A stretch of 64,000 bases of DNA, taken from Sclerodactyla briareus. Its lineage: Eukaryota > Echinodermata > Holothuroidea > Dendrochirotida > Sclerodactylidae. The notes under the pieces were generated by a model, which saw nothing but the letters and a program-made list of their open reading frames with translations, did not search any database and was not told where the DNA came from. The DNA is taken from NCBI GenBank assembly GCA_026419785.1, contig JAODTK010000178.1, positions 186,001-250,000 on the forward strand, in the 5' to 3' direction. The translations under genes were made by a program, and so were the position numbers. The stretch's first letter is position 1, and the number at the start of each line of letters is the position of its first letter. Below are positions 1 through 11,199 of the stretch, one piece after another.

Positions 1-1159
1 AACTGAAAGTTTAGAACACCTCCTTTGGCGGTTCCACTTCCAAGTATTTCAACCTTCATTTATGATATACTGGGCAATATTTATTCAAGCGACAGTTTAT
101 ATTAACACACTAAGATTCCTTTTCCGGCTAATCGCTGACCACCCGCGGAATTTCGTAATTTTAAAATGTAAGTATTCTATATTCAGTTTACTGAATACCT
201 GCCGAGCCAGATCATATTCGGTCTTATAATCCATCCAAATCAAGTTTTTGAGTAGATATACATTTGTTTGATGAGTAACACATCTCGCTGTATGAACGAG
301 AAGGACGTGTGTGTTTAGAGATATAAAGACAGATCGGGGGTGCGGAGAGCCCTCCTACTATCTCAGCGGTAGTGTCCGTGTCTTCATGGGAAATAGGAGG
401 TACCGAAAAGGGAGGAATAGGACAAAAAAACGGACTAGTGTCTTGTGTGGTTCGAGGGGTGAAAGGGTTAAGAGAAACTGGTGCGTCCACCCAGTAAGTT
501 ACTGTCGCCTCTGGCGAGGCGGTATTACTCACAAGTACTCTGGCTGGCGACGAGCCACGCACATACCAGTCCCACCCCCATAGTGACTAGTGGTCCCCCT
601 TCAACTCAACCCTCCCCCTTGCCCCAGTTCCAAGAAAAATCAAGAGGGTTTGAGACTATGCCGTCAAGGGATGATTTTCGTTTGGAGGTATTTTTTTTAC
701 TGCAGTTACTATACGCAAAGGCCAGCGCCTTCATGCAGTCGTCAGTGGGGAGGTAACCGTACTCAACTCGATTTTCTTAATTGAGTGTTACAACAAGCCT
801 ATGCCAAGGAAGGACGTCTGTGCCAACAGCTGTGTGATGTGATTTCCTCTTTGAGGCCGGGCCGTCATTCAACAAGAAATAAATCAGGCTCAAACAGTTA
901 GGGCGATGACGCTGGGGCAGGAAAGTCCATCATATTTCCGCGGAGGCTTCGTAGCAGCGATTACTTTGGGGAAGCGCCCATTCTGCGTCTTAAAGTTTGC
1001 CATGGACCAATCTCTCTGAAATAAAGGAATACCGATAACGTGAACTTCGATTGACCCCCATTAGAGGCTCCTGATTCCCAATATGAGAGCCATCACGCTT
1101 TTATACTACCGCATTCACTGAGAAAGCTGTGTTTCCCTATTTTCTGGCCAAATTTTAAT
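1..1159. other. Unassigned DNA at left edge
   Basis: I see no recognisable gene, RNA or repeat here. Short open frames of up to 112 codons occur on both strands, but they overlap each other, show no family motif and have no splice context. The right part may contain the worn 5' flank of the LINE remnant that follows. Confidence 0.4.
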
Positions 1160-2960
1160 GTTAAGATTGATTGCGCAACTCCTTTTCCTAATACGGGCGA
1201 ATTACCATGTCTACCAGAGAATTATTCGACCAATATTATCTTAGGGAATGTTTTATCGTGGCGTCTCCATCGTTCTTCGGGCTCCTTGTCATATCAGGAT
1301 CAGTTCAAATCAGTGCTCAACAAAAGTTAGTCAAGCATAGATTTAGTTCACGGTGCTAAACGGGATTTTGAGGAGAACATTGCCTCCAATATTAAAGACA
1401 ATCCTGTGTGCGTTTTCGCCTATGTTAGGCGTAAGCAGAAAGACAAAACTCATTGGTTCATCGCCAGATCAAGTGACGGGGGATACCATCGGCCGCCCGA
1501 TTTTCATAGCCCGATTGGTAATAGCTAACTCGAGCTCCCTAATCGTTATCAGTTGTAACTGATCACCTTTATCATCATGATAGTCAGGATACATCTAGGA
1601 TTCTCGACATTTATTTTTCTTCGGTTTTCACTCAGAAAACTTGATTTTTGATGACCTCGTTGTTAATAATATTAGCGTATGTGGGTTATTACACCCGACT
1701 TGATTAAGAAGAAACTGCAGAAACTTAGGAATTATGAAGCTCCTGGTCCTCCGGAATTCACCCGTTCCTCCTAAAGTCGTTTGTTATCCATTGTCTCTTC
1801 GTTAGCTCTCATTTCAATAAAACTTTAGAGGAAGGTGTGGTTCTAAGTATTATTGGAGGAAGGCAAATGTTTCGCCTATTTTCAAGAAAGATAATCGCGG
1901 TTCTCGACTCTTTGTAATTACAGGTCCTGGATCCTACTATAGTGTGGTTGGCAAAATGACGAATCATTTATTGGTATTATTTTGCTGAATTATTTTCAAT
2001 GAGTGTTATTTGATTCGTGAGGCTCAGCATGGCTTCAGAAAAAAAAAATCGTTCGTGTTTGACCAATCTACTGGAACTTATAGAGGTATTGACAGCGGTA
2101 ACGCTGTTGATATTATTTCCTTCCTCGACTTCTGGAGAAGCTTTCGACAAAGTGCCTCATAAACGTCCCCGGCCCTTTCAAATTGGAGAGTTTTGATATT
2201 ACCATTACCGGCAATGGGTCCGAAGTGGATCACAGTAAGAGAGTTGTCACTAATGGTCATGAATGTGGTTTGTTACGCCGATAAATGCAAAGTGATGCAT
2301 GTCGGATATCATATTGCCACGCGGTTTTTAGTTCGAACTGGTCAATCGTGTAAATCCTGAAAAATATCTGGTGTGCATTCCGATCTTACATTGAATCCTT
2401 CCATAGCATTTGTGCGGAAGCTGCTAGGAAACGTTATTTAGAAGATTATTGTGTTCAGCTGTTTGAGCTTGGTAAGACCTTCACTGGAGTATTCTGTGCA
2501 TGTTGGAATCCTTATTTCGCGAAGATAAGCTCTAATTGAGAACGTTCAAAAGAGGGCTTACGAAGATTAATTCCTGTCTGCGTAGATTTGCCGTATGAGC
2601 ATTTTTGGTCTGACAATGTAGCGTTTGGCTGACGTCAGACGATTCAGGGTGATCTGATTCAGGTTTTGCAATGTTCCAAGGCTTCGATTATCTTTCTTTC
2701 ATTCATTTTTGATGTTACTTGATTGAACATTCGGAATATTTTCTCATCTCAACGAGTGATTTAGGATTGGAAGTCTACTGCAGATGTTAATTTGGTCCTA
2801 AGAGTAGTAATGCCTCAGAACAGCTCCCCTTGACTGTTCTTAGGAATTGTGGGAGAATTTTTCGAAGTTCTTTTTATTCGTCTTCTTGGTTTTTGGTTTC
2901 AGGTCGTTTCATGTGACTCAGTCCCCTTTCTGACCTTTTAACTAAGCTAAAACTAACTAA
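1160..2960 (+). mobile_element. Decayed non-LTR retrotransposon (LINE) with reverse-transcriptase remnants
   Basis: Broken plus-strand frames carry, in the right order, blocks typical of jockey/CR1/L2-like LINE reverse transcriptases. These are a linker block reading AYVRRKQKDKTHW (about 1,415-1,455), a finger block KKLQKL and NFNKTLEEGVV-like (1,700-1,840), ANVSPIFKKDNRG (1,866-1,905), QHGFRKKKSCLTNLLE (about 2,028-2,075), EAFDKVPHKR (2,140-2,167), VTNGHE (about 2,247-2,262) and DKCKVMHVG (2,280-2,305). A C-terminal block includes YCVQLFEL (about 2,448-2,470). Frames shift repeatedly and stops occur. The catalytic YADD block expected between the NGHE and DKCKVMHVG motifs is missing. No endonuclease domain or poly-A tail was seen. 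This is a dead, probably 5'-truncated copy; the family assignment within the LINEs is an inference. Confidence 0.75.
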
Positions 2961-5290
2961 ACCGAAGTAACTATGATGACTAAACTAAACTAAAAAAACG
3001 ATAACTTCAACCTAATCAGCGTATATCAGAGTACACACTTGCAGAACCCATCATGCCCTGCGCATACTCTATGCCAATAAGCTAACCGCTCGTCCGCAAT
3101 CTGTGTGTTAACACGATCACAAATCAACTTGACAACACGAATAGTAATTATCCATTACTTGTTTTTATTTTTGTTAATTTATCAATAAACCTACGTCACC
3201 TGGTTGAATATTTTTTAAGTCTCTTTTGATAACTCCATTTCTCATCTCGGTACACTTGTTGAGCCTAGTTTTTCTAATTGCCGTAATCACCATTGATTAG
3301 TATGAGTTTCATTCCCTATATTTGCAAACCCGGCCATGCAAACGCCGAAAGTTATTTTATTCGTTGAAACTATGATATACCGAACAATAACGAAGGACCA
3401 CCTTGATCACATTCCAACGATTAGATTACAACCAGTGCCGAGTATAGCGACAAGGAAAGTGATTTGTGAGGGGCAAACCGAGCTCCCAGTATACCGGTTG
3501 TTATTGGAGAAGCGGACCTTAAGCCCTCGGTATTTGATTTGTTTTTTTCTTTCATCGAACATTGAACCAACCTTTTCTTGGTCTAGTTTGCATGCTTGCG
3601 ATCAATGTATCAGAATTTTGGGAAGCAAACATAAACGTCCGCTTTGTATACAACAGATAATAAAAATTTCAGCAGAGATATGGGATCAATTTGAAAACCA
3701 AAGAAGTTAGGTGTACAACTTCGGGATGAACTGAAAACTCTCGGATAATGCTAATACTGCTAACTGGCTAATGGCAATCCAAGATCATAATACGCGGATG
3801 GTATACCACAAACATCTAGTTCTGTTCAAAACACCAAAATAATGCTATATTCAATTAATATCCAACAGATCTTCCTGTCCTCTTATCTCCATATAATAGT
3901 CCGAAACAATACTTTGTCTACCCCCTTTCGTCAGCTCATTAGACCACAAATCGCCATCTTGTATCTAGCACGGCTCCTATTTCGCCTCCCGGGCTTGGAA
4001 CACCGATTTCGCGCCTTTCCCTGCGTGATATGGCGAAGATTGGAACTGACAGGCTTTAAAAGCACCCCGTGTAAAAGGGACTTAATTTGCCCACGATGGG
4101 CCGGGAACGCTGAAACCAAATCTACCGCAAAGTGACTTTGACGCATTCCGCTGTATCAAGCAGAGAACGGTAAATTCTAGCCATATTGCCCTTCAGGGAA
4201 AACGATCACTTCATTTTGCCTAATTTTCCCCTTCTCCGTTTTGTTTTATCTTGTCTAAGACCTGAATCAATTTTTTTCCTGCTGACTATTTGCGGCGATA
4301 TTGTTCAGCAGTTCTATTCCTGGAGGCACTGGACGCTTCCTCTTTTATCGCACGCCGTCTAGTTACATTTAATCTCCCAACCCCGCTCTGTATTGCTTAA
4401 AATTAAATAGCTATCAACACTTGTCACTATCTGAGCTAACAGGGTTTTCTTCGGGGAAAACATTTTCTACCTCATTTCTCTTACGATAAGAAACCGTCGG
4501 ATCTAAGACGCCATGGATGGTAACAATATACAATGGACTAAATTATTTAATACCTTCCATTTGATCGCCTTTCGTGGAAGATTCATTTGAAATGAAATTC
4601 GGACAAATTTAGACTGGGCCTATACCTGTAGTAAGATACTTGAACATCGTAAAGGGCCGGAGACGTCATCAAATATTGACTTACCGCGACGTCTGTTTTT
4701 TTTAATTGCTTATACATGCTATCAATTACTGGCATGCGTAGATAAGTTTTGCCGTAGATTATCTCTTAATTCCATCAAGGCATATAATACAGATATAATC
4801 TGCCAGAGATTTGTTGCGTGGGAAAAGGGACGTTTGACACCCTATTGGGGCGCTATCATTGATGGCCATGGGGGGGGGATTATTATTACGTACAACAATC
4901 CCATCATGGCGCGCATAAACTGACGGAAATGGACCGCAATTGCTACCGTTATGACTTACCATGGTGCGTTTTTTTTGTCGATTGTTAGTGGTAGTATTTT
5001 TGCACGCGATCGACCGGAAAATGTCATCGTGATCAGTAATCAGCTGTTTTGTCAAGGAAGGTATCTGTGTACAAAATCATCGCTAAGCATTGGGCGTGCC
5101 TAACTATCCGTCTCCCCCCTGTTAGCTCTGTTAGATGATCTATTTGTCACCTTCCTCGTTATCCAATCCTTCTCCCTTATTTGAAGGCTAATGACGTAAT
5201 ATCGACACCACCGTCGACCAAACGCAGCCTAAGTTTAGTCTATCGGATTGGGTTATCCTGGCTTCTCCATTCATCGGAAAATATGGATCC
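2961..5290. other. Intergenic DNA, no gene supported
   Basis: One plus-strand open frame of 124 codons (3,336-3,710) and shorter ones on both strands occur. None shows a recognisable domain or a convincing splice pattern, and similar lengths are expected by chance. A 9-base G run sits near 4,870. Nothing else was seen. Confidence 0.4.
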
Positions 5291-5334
5291 CATGCAGTAG
5301 TATGTAAAATGGGGATCCGGTACCACTCACCCAA

Positions 5335-5495
5335 CATCGTCCAAGGTCTCTCTAAATACTAACTTCTAATCGTCCAGGTCTCTCGAAAATACTTAGGATC
5401 CTCGGTCTAAATCACACCAAGGTCTCTCTAAATATTACTTATAATCTCCCAAGGTCTCTCTAAATATAACATATGAATCACTCAGGTCTAACTCC
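5335..5495. repeat. Short minisatellite, ~32-bp unit, about five copies
   Basis: The core CCAAGGTCTCTCTAAATA recurs near 5,340, 5,375, 5,425 and 5,450, with a worn copy near 5,482. Spacing is about 30-45 bp and spacer bases diverge. It lies just outside the left end of the Polinton. Confidence 0.7.
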
Positions 5496-5526
5496 ATGAA
5501 CACTCGTGTGCAACACATCCTCGTGT

Positions 5527-5586
5527 AGTACCTCTTGGCAATCTAAACAACGGAGAGAGGGAACCTTATTCACATGTTGACTAAAG
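5527..5586 (+). repeat. Polinton left terminal inverted repeat
   Basis: This stretch matches the reverse complement of the right end. An uninterrupted block CGGAGAGAGGG is followed, after a small difference, by CCTTATTCACATGTTGACTA and then AAG. The outermost bases, AGTACCTCTTGG on the left and AGGTACCTTTTGG on the right, are also alike and start with AG, as Polinton ends usually do. Weaker similarity continues inward for about 25 bases. Confidence 0.88.
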
Positions 5587-5773
5587 CTTCTATGAATCTG
5601 GCATTATAAGGAGGGGGTCTGTCATTCTGACATGTATAGATCTATTTTAACCTGAATGCTGATCATAAATTTTGACAAGCTCCTTTTTTTGTTTATCCAG
5701 AGCTCTTTGTGAGTTTATCATTATTCCTTCTAATACTTTCTTTCATTTCATGGAACTTGGCCGTTCTTTGGGT

Positions 5774-5875
5774 CTAAGTAGAAATTCTTCTGACTGATAG
5801 CCCATCAATCCAGAGCTTTGAAATGATTTCACACATAGTATTTAGTTTTGACTCTGGCCAAAATTCTAATTTCAT
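5774..5875 (-). CDS. Small ORF of 33 codons inside the Polinton left end
   Basis: An ATG-initiated frame begins MKLEFWPESK and stops after 33 residues. The same frame stays largely open beyond the stop towards 5,690, so it may be a longer protein cut by an error. No domain is recognised. It follows the 49-codon ORF on the same strand with a gap of about 23 bases, which suggests co-transcription. Confidence 0.3.
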   Translation of the reverse strand: MKLEFWPESKLNTMCEIISKLWIDGLSVRRIST

Positions 5876-5898
5876 TATGTTTTAGTTTTTTTTAGTTT

Positions 5899-6048
5899 TT
5901 AATTGAAAACATTTGTTGCCACAATAACCCCACAAGCAATAGCAACACCTTCCAGAGCAAATCCACCAGGTGAAGTATACGTCCACCAATAGCTCAATAC
6001 CTGAAGCGCAAGTAGCAACTTCACACACCTCTTCTGAATGGTGTTCAT
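5899..6048 (-). CDS. Small intact ORF, probable membrane protein (49 aa) of the Polinton
   Basis: This is a complete ATG-to-stop frame of 49 codons, one of the few intact ones in the element. A central SPGGFALEG turn is followed by a hydrophobic segment (VAIACGVIVATNVF) able to span a membrane, and the N-terminal part has basic residues. Small Gly/Ala-rich membrane-active proteins are common among virion genes of Polintons and adintoviruses, but I do not recognise the family, so the role is unassigned. Confidence 0.45.
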   Translation of the reverse strand: MNTIQKRCVKLLLALQVLSYWWTYTSPGGFALEGVAIACGVIVATNVFN

Positions 6049-6239
6049 GTATTATATATTACTAATTTGTTATACTTTTATACAGGAAACTCCTCTCTCA
6101 TCTTCTTTCAGCTTCTATGGTTCTTTTTTTAATTTAGTCAATTTTTGTATCTGACAGCACCCTCATTCTGCGTAACATCGGATAAAATGTCCTTCATTTA
6201 TAGATATTCGTTTTATTTTTTAAATAGTCGTATGTTAAT

Positions 6240-6650
6240 TTGTAATACATAAGACCAGATTAATCACCTAAAGTTTGCAAGAACAGTCATATACCCTCAT
6301 TGTGCTTACCAAAACACAGACCCCACGACGGTGACATAATGTATTCTCCGAAACCATTCTTTGCTCTATACCCTTTCAGAGAAATAAGAAGGGGATCATT
6401 TGTAAATCATTTCGTGTAGTAATCCCTTGGTCCTATTATTGTTGTTTTCTCCCTATAGCAAACATCTAACTTATGATCCGAATGCAACATAACCATAGGC
6501 GGTTGATAAAAACATCCCACATAATATTTATCCCATGATAGTCATTAACAAGAATTGGTGGTACATCATTTGGTACAATTCCCAAGGTAGATCTTTCAAT
6601 ATTCAATAATCATACTATTCATACCCGCATTGATATTTTGAAAATATCAT
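6240..6650 (-). pseudogene. Broken minus-strand coding remnant in the Polinton
   Basis: Read on the minus strand, stretches such as NDVPPILVNDYHG (about 6,530-6,570) and REKTTIIGPRDYY (about 6,415-6,455) stay open and look protein-like, joined by frame changes. They could belong to a penton-like or other structural protein, but no diagnostic motif is visible. The assignment as coding rests on composition only. Confidence 0.3.
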
Positions 6651-7560
6651 ATTGCAGGTTGCTACTTGTATGGGAACTCCCAATATACTCAATTATTTAA
6701 CATTAGTTTATTCCGAAGTAATACAGTGTCATCCCTTTATATTAATATCATCACCATCTCCGCTTATGCGATTTCATTTCATTAATTATGCCATTTTACA
6801 ACATTTTTTTCAATTTTAGGCTCCATTTTTGTAGTAATGCGACTTCCGTATATGGGTAATGCCCCAATGAATGACAACCCCAACTTTTAGATGTGGTTTC
6901 CTTATATATTCTTGGTGGAAGAAATTTGAACACAGTGAAATAGCCAAAGCGTTGAATGTTGCATGTCCACGTGTTCAATGTGTTCACCATCAACAGCCAA
7001 TGTTTATTAAGGAAAAAAGTCTTGCAATTCTTCAAACTTTAATAGCATTATTATTTGCTGGAACTTTAAGTTTCAATTTCCAATTCATTTTGACCTTAAC
7101 TCCACCCAAATAGTCACTGGTGTCAGATGCCACCATCATAAATCCACATGTAAAGCAGCGCAATGGAAATTACCTACTCACTACCGAACCCTATACATAA
7201 TTTTTTCACTTTGGAAATATTTGTTGTAATAACCTATCCAAATATAGCTGATTTCAAATCATTTTTATAAATTTCCTGCCCTATTGCTCTAGTAGTGTTT
7301 CCCAAGTCAACGACTTTTCAATGTTTTAATTTAATAAGTATATTCATTTTATTTAAATATATGATGTTTTTAAAATGAAAAAACCTGTTACCACCAGGCA
7401 TTTCAAAGCAATTATTCGAAAAGATACAGTTAGTATTATATCTCACCCACCTACAATAAGAGCCTTTGAGGCAAAACCGACTTTATACACCAGTCAAACT
7501 ATACATATTCAAATACTGCACATTTTGACATCGTCTACCAATTTATTTGAAATTATGTAG
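6650..7560. other. Polinton interior, unassigned
   Basis: This is AT-rich sequence with two overlapping opposite-strand open frames (6,871-7,113 plus, 80 codons; 6,796-7,035 minus, 79 codons) and a plus-strand frame of 61 codons (7,375-7,560). None shows a known domain. A hydrophobic patch near the end of the plus frame could be a membrane segment. Whether any is a gene cannot be decided. Confidence 0.3.
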
Positions 7561-8660
7561 TACAACACGTTCAATCTGATGAGGTCCATAACGGATTGCA
7601 CGCAAACCCGATGCATGTGGCACAATCAACCAACTTTGTATTTGGTGTAGCACCTCAGGATGTGTGTCCTATGACCACCTCCAACATACAGACAGTAAAG
7701 AAAAGCTTTTCTAAGGTTTCCTGTCAGTATCTTTGTCGAATGCTTCTAAAGACATAGTTTTCCCACACCATTTAAAATCATATAATGCATTGATTAATGA
7801 GACATTCACATATGAGACATATGTCCTCGGTTTAATGTTTCACACCGAATAGTCAATTGAAGCAACCGTCCCTAATCCCCATAGTAATGTGTTTAGGCAC
7901 TGCTTATGCTGGGTATTCAATTGTATTAGACGCTAATTATGACACTAGTAGGTTACACAATACACATGACGGTACAACAGTTCAATTGTAATGCTTTTGG
8001 TAAAATCACGCTTCGTACATGCGAGATCACAGTTTTTCTCACCTTTTCTCACGGCCAGTAAAGGCGCTTGGGAGGGTTTGGTCATACCACGAGCATGTGT
8101 CAACAGATATTGCACGAGACCTCAGATAGCAGAGAACTTTGTTTATTGGTATTTTTAGGGCACACACTCAAACAAAACAAGCTTTTCAACACCTGGCCAA
8201 CATCTCTAGATGCTACACGATAAGTTTTTGTCTATAGGTAAGTTGTATTATTCTCATAATTTACGAACTTAGTTTAATCGCAACAACGCTCACTTGCAAT
8301 AGGCTCGTGAAGCAAAGTAACTTTGTAGTTGGCAAATGTATACATGATGCCTACAGCTCTAAATTTGAGATTGGTACCCATAAAGGTTATAAGAAATTAA
8401 ATTCAATAGCCCCAAAACACCAACAGCACTCGTACGAATATTATTTTAATACTGTGGGTATTATTGAGCTGCGAAGCAACCACCTGTTAGTGAACCTGTA
8501 AGTGATTTTGATGATATGACTATCGAGACCAATTGCAACTCCCACTACATTTGATGATACAACTAAACCATTGAATCACCACTACATTAGCAACCCAGAT
8601 CCCCAAATAAGCCGAAATCTGCAAGTGAACATGAAATGACCACGTGCCATCACATCGTTG
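7560..8660 (+). pseudogene. Broken plus-strand coding remnants in the Polinton
   Basis: Protein-like plus-strand stretches recur with shifts of frame. One of about 60 open codons begins near 7,561 and contains FVFGVAPQDVCPMTT. Another is an ATG frame at 8,307-8,501 (64 codons). A Pro/Ser/Asp-rich piece containing PPVSEPVSDFDDMTIE lies at 8,480-8,530 and continues to about 8,640. They may be parts of one or two structural proteins. No family was recognised. Confidence 0.35.
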
Positions 8661-8743
8661 TGGTTACTGAAAAAATTTTTTGGCAAAAGTTAAAAAAAAT
8701 TTCATATATTCGTTAGATGCGACTTAAATATCTACTTCAGATT

Positions 8744-9963
8744 TTATTTCAAGTACATAACTACCAAAGCTACACCACCAGTAACAAATGCCGACACATT
8801 TTCTGCCAGCCAACCACCGCCACCACTCAATGCCTTTAATAAGCCAAGATTAAAACCACCTCCGAGGATGCCTGGCAGTGCATCCAGCAGTTTAGTAAAC
8901 TAAAATTCCCCAATACACTTGAATGCTTTTAGAATATCTTTAATCGTTTTAATACCACCACTCGGGTTGGACTTGGTTTGGGTGCACAACACTTTTACAC
9001 TGCAGGATTCTTGTAACACTATTTCTAATAGCAATGCAAGCCGTTAATATACTAACCACGGTTTACACCTTGTTCTCTAATTAAAATTCTTACTTTTCCG
9101 ATATTGTCGTGATCTTCATTTAAAATTTATTGATAGTTTCTTTATTCTGTTACTCTGGCCCACTCATGCTCTATCATTTATACTTGCAGCTTCCAAGCTA
9201 CCACTTCTTCACTCTTTTCTTTCTATTTCCTCTTCTTCTTCTGCCATTGATTTCTTGTTCAGCTTCTTCATTTCCCCCCACTGTGCTGCGCTAGATTATT
9301 TTGTTCTAATATATAACTCGTCTATTCTTTAGTTTTGCCAGTTAGGGACAACTCCCTCAACACGGATTTTTGTAATCTTCATCGAGCTGTAGTTCTCTCA
9401 TACTAAGTTCTGTTTTGGGTATCAACTGTCACATCCTCTGTTCTAGCTAACCCATCTCGAATAGTGCTTGCCTCTCACCTTGTAATGATTGAATCGATAA
9501 TCATTATCAACTTCTGTCAGTTTCTTCCATTTCAAGTATACTCAGTTAGTCGGAGCCGATGTATTGCTACTTTTTGAGACGGATGTTTTTGAAGTATTCA
9601 ACAACCCCATTTAGTCCGTATAGTATTTACATTAACTTTTAATACTATAGAACTTGCTTTTATGACTTTTACCTTAGTTACTGATGTTATTCTTTTCTCT
9701 GTTTTTACTAAAGACACCACCGCCCAAGTTCAATTATCATAATTTTTAACATTTTGGTTTTACCATATTCTCCTAACATCTTAAGCATAGAAATCATTTA
9801 CTTTGGTTCTTTTTAAATGCTCATTCAAAGACAATCCACTCCTTTCGTCTCGATTTTTAGTTGATCATCATATTGGATCATCATTGTAATATTGTTGTCT
9901 CATCAGCACATCTTCCAGAGCGTGATTTTCTTCCCTCCTATAATCATCCCGCATGTCATCCAT
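8744..9963 (-). pseudogene. Polinton structural-type protein with Gly-rich hydrophobic C-terminus, broken
   Basis: A minus-strand gene appears to start at an ATG at 9,961-9,963 (MDDMRDDYRREEN, about 30 open codons) and to end at a TAA at 8,744-8,746. It is interrupted by several stops and shifts. The start is acidic and basic. A middle piece is Ser/Thr-rich (NTSKTSVSKSSNTSAPTN), followed by a charged KKLNKKSMAEEEEE stretch near 9,260. The C-terminus has LPGILGGGFNLGLLKAL and a hydrophobic tail ending VVMYLK. Gly-rich amphipathic tails recall membrane-active minor capsid proteins of the adenovirus pVI/pX sort, but this is a guess. It is divergently arranged with the capsid gene: only 30 bases separate the two starts. 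Confidence 0.5.
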
Positions 9964-9993
9964 TTTTATTTAAAGTATAGTGTATTTAAATAA
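9964..9993. promoter_or_regulatory. AT-rich divergent promoter-like gap
   Basis: These 30 bases between the start codons of the minus-strand Gly-rich protein gene and the plus-strand capsid gene are almost pure A/T and include TATTTAAA and ATTTAAATAA. With two starts pointing outward this could be a compact shared promoter. No experimental basis; inference from position only. Confidence 0.3.
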
Positions 9994-11150
9994 ATGCAAC
10001 GCAATACGGCCACAAATTGGGATCCATCCAGAAATTACGTAATGCATTGGTTGTGAAGGTATTGGACAATCTTGTTGTGATCAGAACAACCCCAGCACAA
10101 TTGATCAAAACCAAATGTTACCGGTTAGATTTCCAAATTTTAGTGTAGATGATGTCATATACCCCCGCTACAACCAGACTAGCTTTAAACATCGACTTAA
10201 TATCGAAGACGCATGAAAACAGACGATGTTGCCCATCTTGGGAGAGCAATTGTAAAAAGATAAGTGTTCAAAGAGTAATGAAAGTTTTATTCCCTGGAAC
10301 GATGCAGATGGTTAGTCACGCATAGGCGAGTTATGGTCCCTAGAATACCTCAAAATATGGCATTCGAGCATTTGTCCTGAAAACCATGATTGAGAAGTTG
10401 AAGCTGAAGATAATATACCACCAGCAAACTATGGTAAAGATAAAGCTATTGCCGATGCCTATGAAACATTTCAATTCCATCTGAATTTGACTCTGATAAA
10501 TCATATGCCCTATTAACAGGCTGGTCTATGACCGTCTGAGTTATGGATTAACATTTAATGATTATGTCGTTGATTAAAGCACAACACAGGTGGCTAGTGT
10601 AAAATCAGTGGATCATTTGAATACGACTGCTTTACTAATCAGAGCTAACTAGAATGATTAGAAACCATTATCAAAACAAACGGTGGGGCTATTACTTTGA
10701 CAGAGGTTGAACACAGAAACATTTGTATTTAACAAAAGATACACTTGGAATTGTTAATCAACACACCAGCAAAAAGGGCATGAAGGGTATACGCATGGTA
10801 TTTGTAGGTACCCCCATGATGGTAGCCCATTAGGCTCGAGACACGAGTAAATTTTACGAATCAACATACTAAAGTAACTATTAGCTATCGAAGGCATTCC
10901 GAATCAGTTTGTAATTGCCAGGAAAGCAAAGATATCAACATTGGGATACATTGTTGCAAACATTTTGCAGTCGCTTGCATTGTTAAAGAACAACCGTTGT
11001 GATGTAACTCTGTGCGGATTCTGTGAGATACTACCTCGTTTGTTACCATGAGAAGTAGTGATATAATACCCATCACGTATTTTAGGAATAGAAAATTGGT
11101 TCGAGTATTACATTTCAACTGGAAAAAGATGCAGAACTACCGGGAATTCT
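9994..11150 (+). pseudogene. Polinton major capsid protein (double jelly-roll), broken frames
   Basis: The family forms the icosahedral shell of Polinton/adintovirus particles. Pieces typical of it occur in order on the plus strand, in shifting frames. These are an N-terminal segment with VIRTTPAQLIKTKCYRLDF (about 10,083-10,140), a LGRAIVK block (about 10,238-10,260), a conserved KDKAIADAYETF block (about 10,435-10,470), PSEFDSDKSYALLTGW (about 10,478-10,525) and a LTFNDYVVD-like piece (about 10,548-10,576). A strand-rich piece with KGIRMVFVGTPMM follows (about 10,775-10,820). ATG at 9,994 is the likely start. At roughly 1.1 kb the remnant is slightly short of the usual 450-600 residues. The opposite-strand 77-codon frame at 10,885-11,118 is a shadow. 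Confidence 0.75.
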
Positions 11151-11199
11151 GTAAATACTGTTATTTTATGTTGTCATGGATGCCCAGCTCCATATTAGA

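Noticed and set aside
3336..3710. 124-codon plus-strand gene
   Set aside because: No domain, no splice context, and a length reachable by chance in 64 kb.
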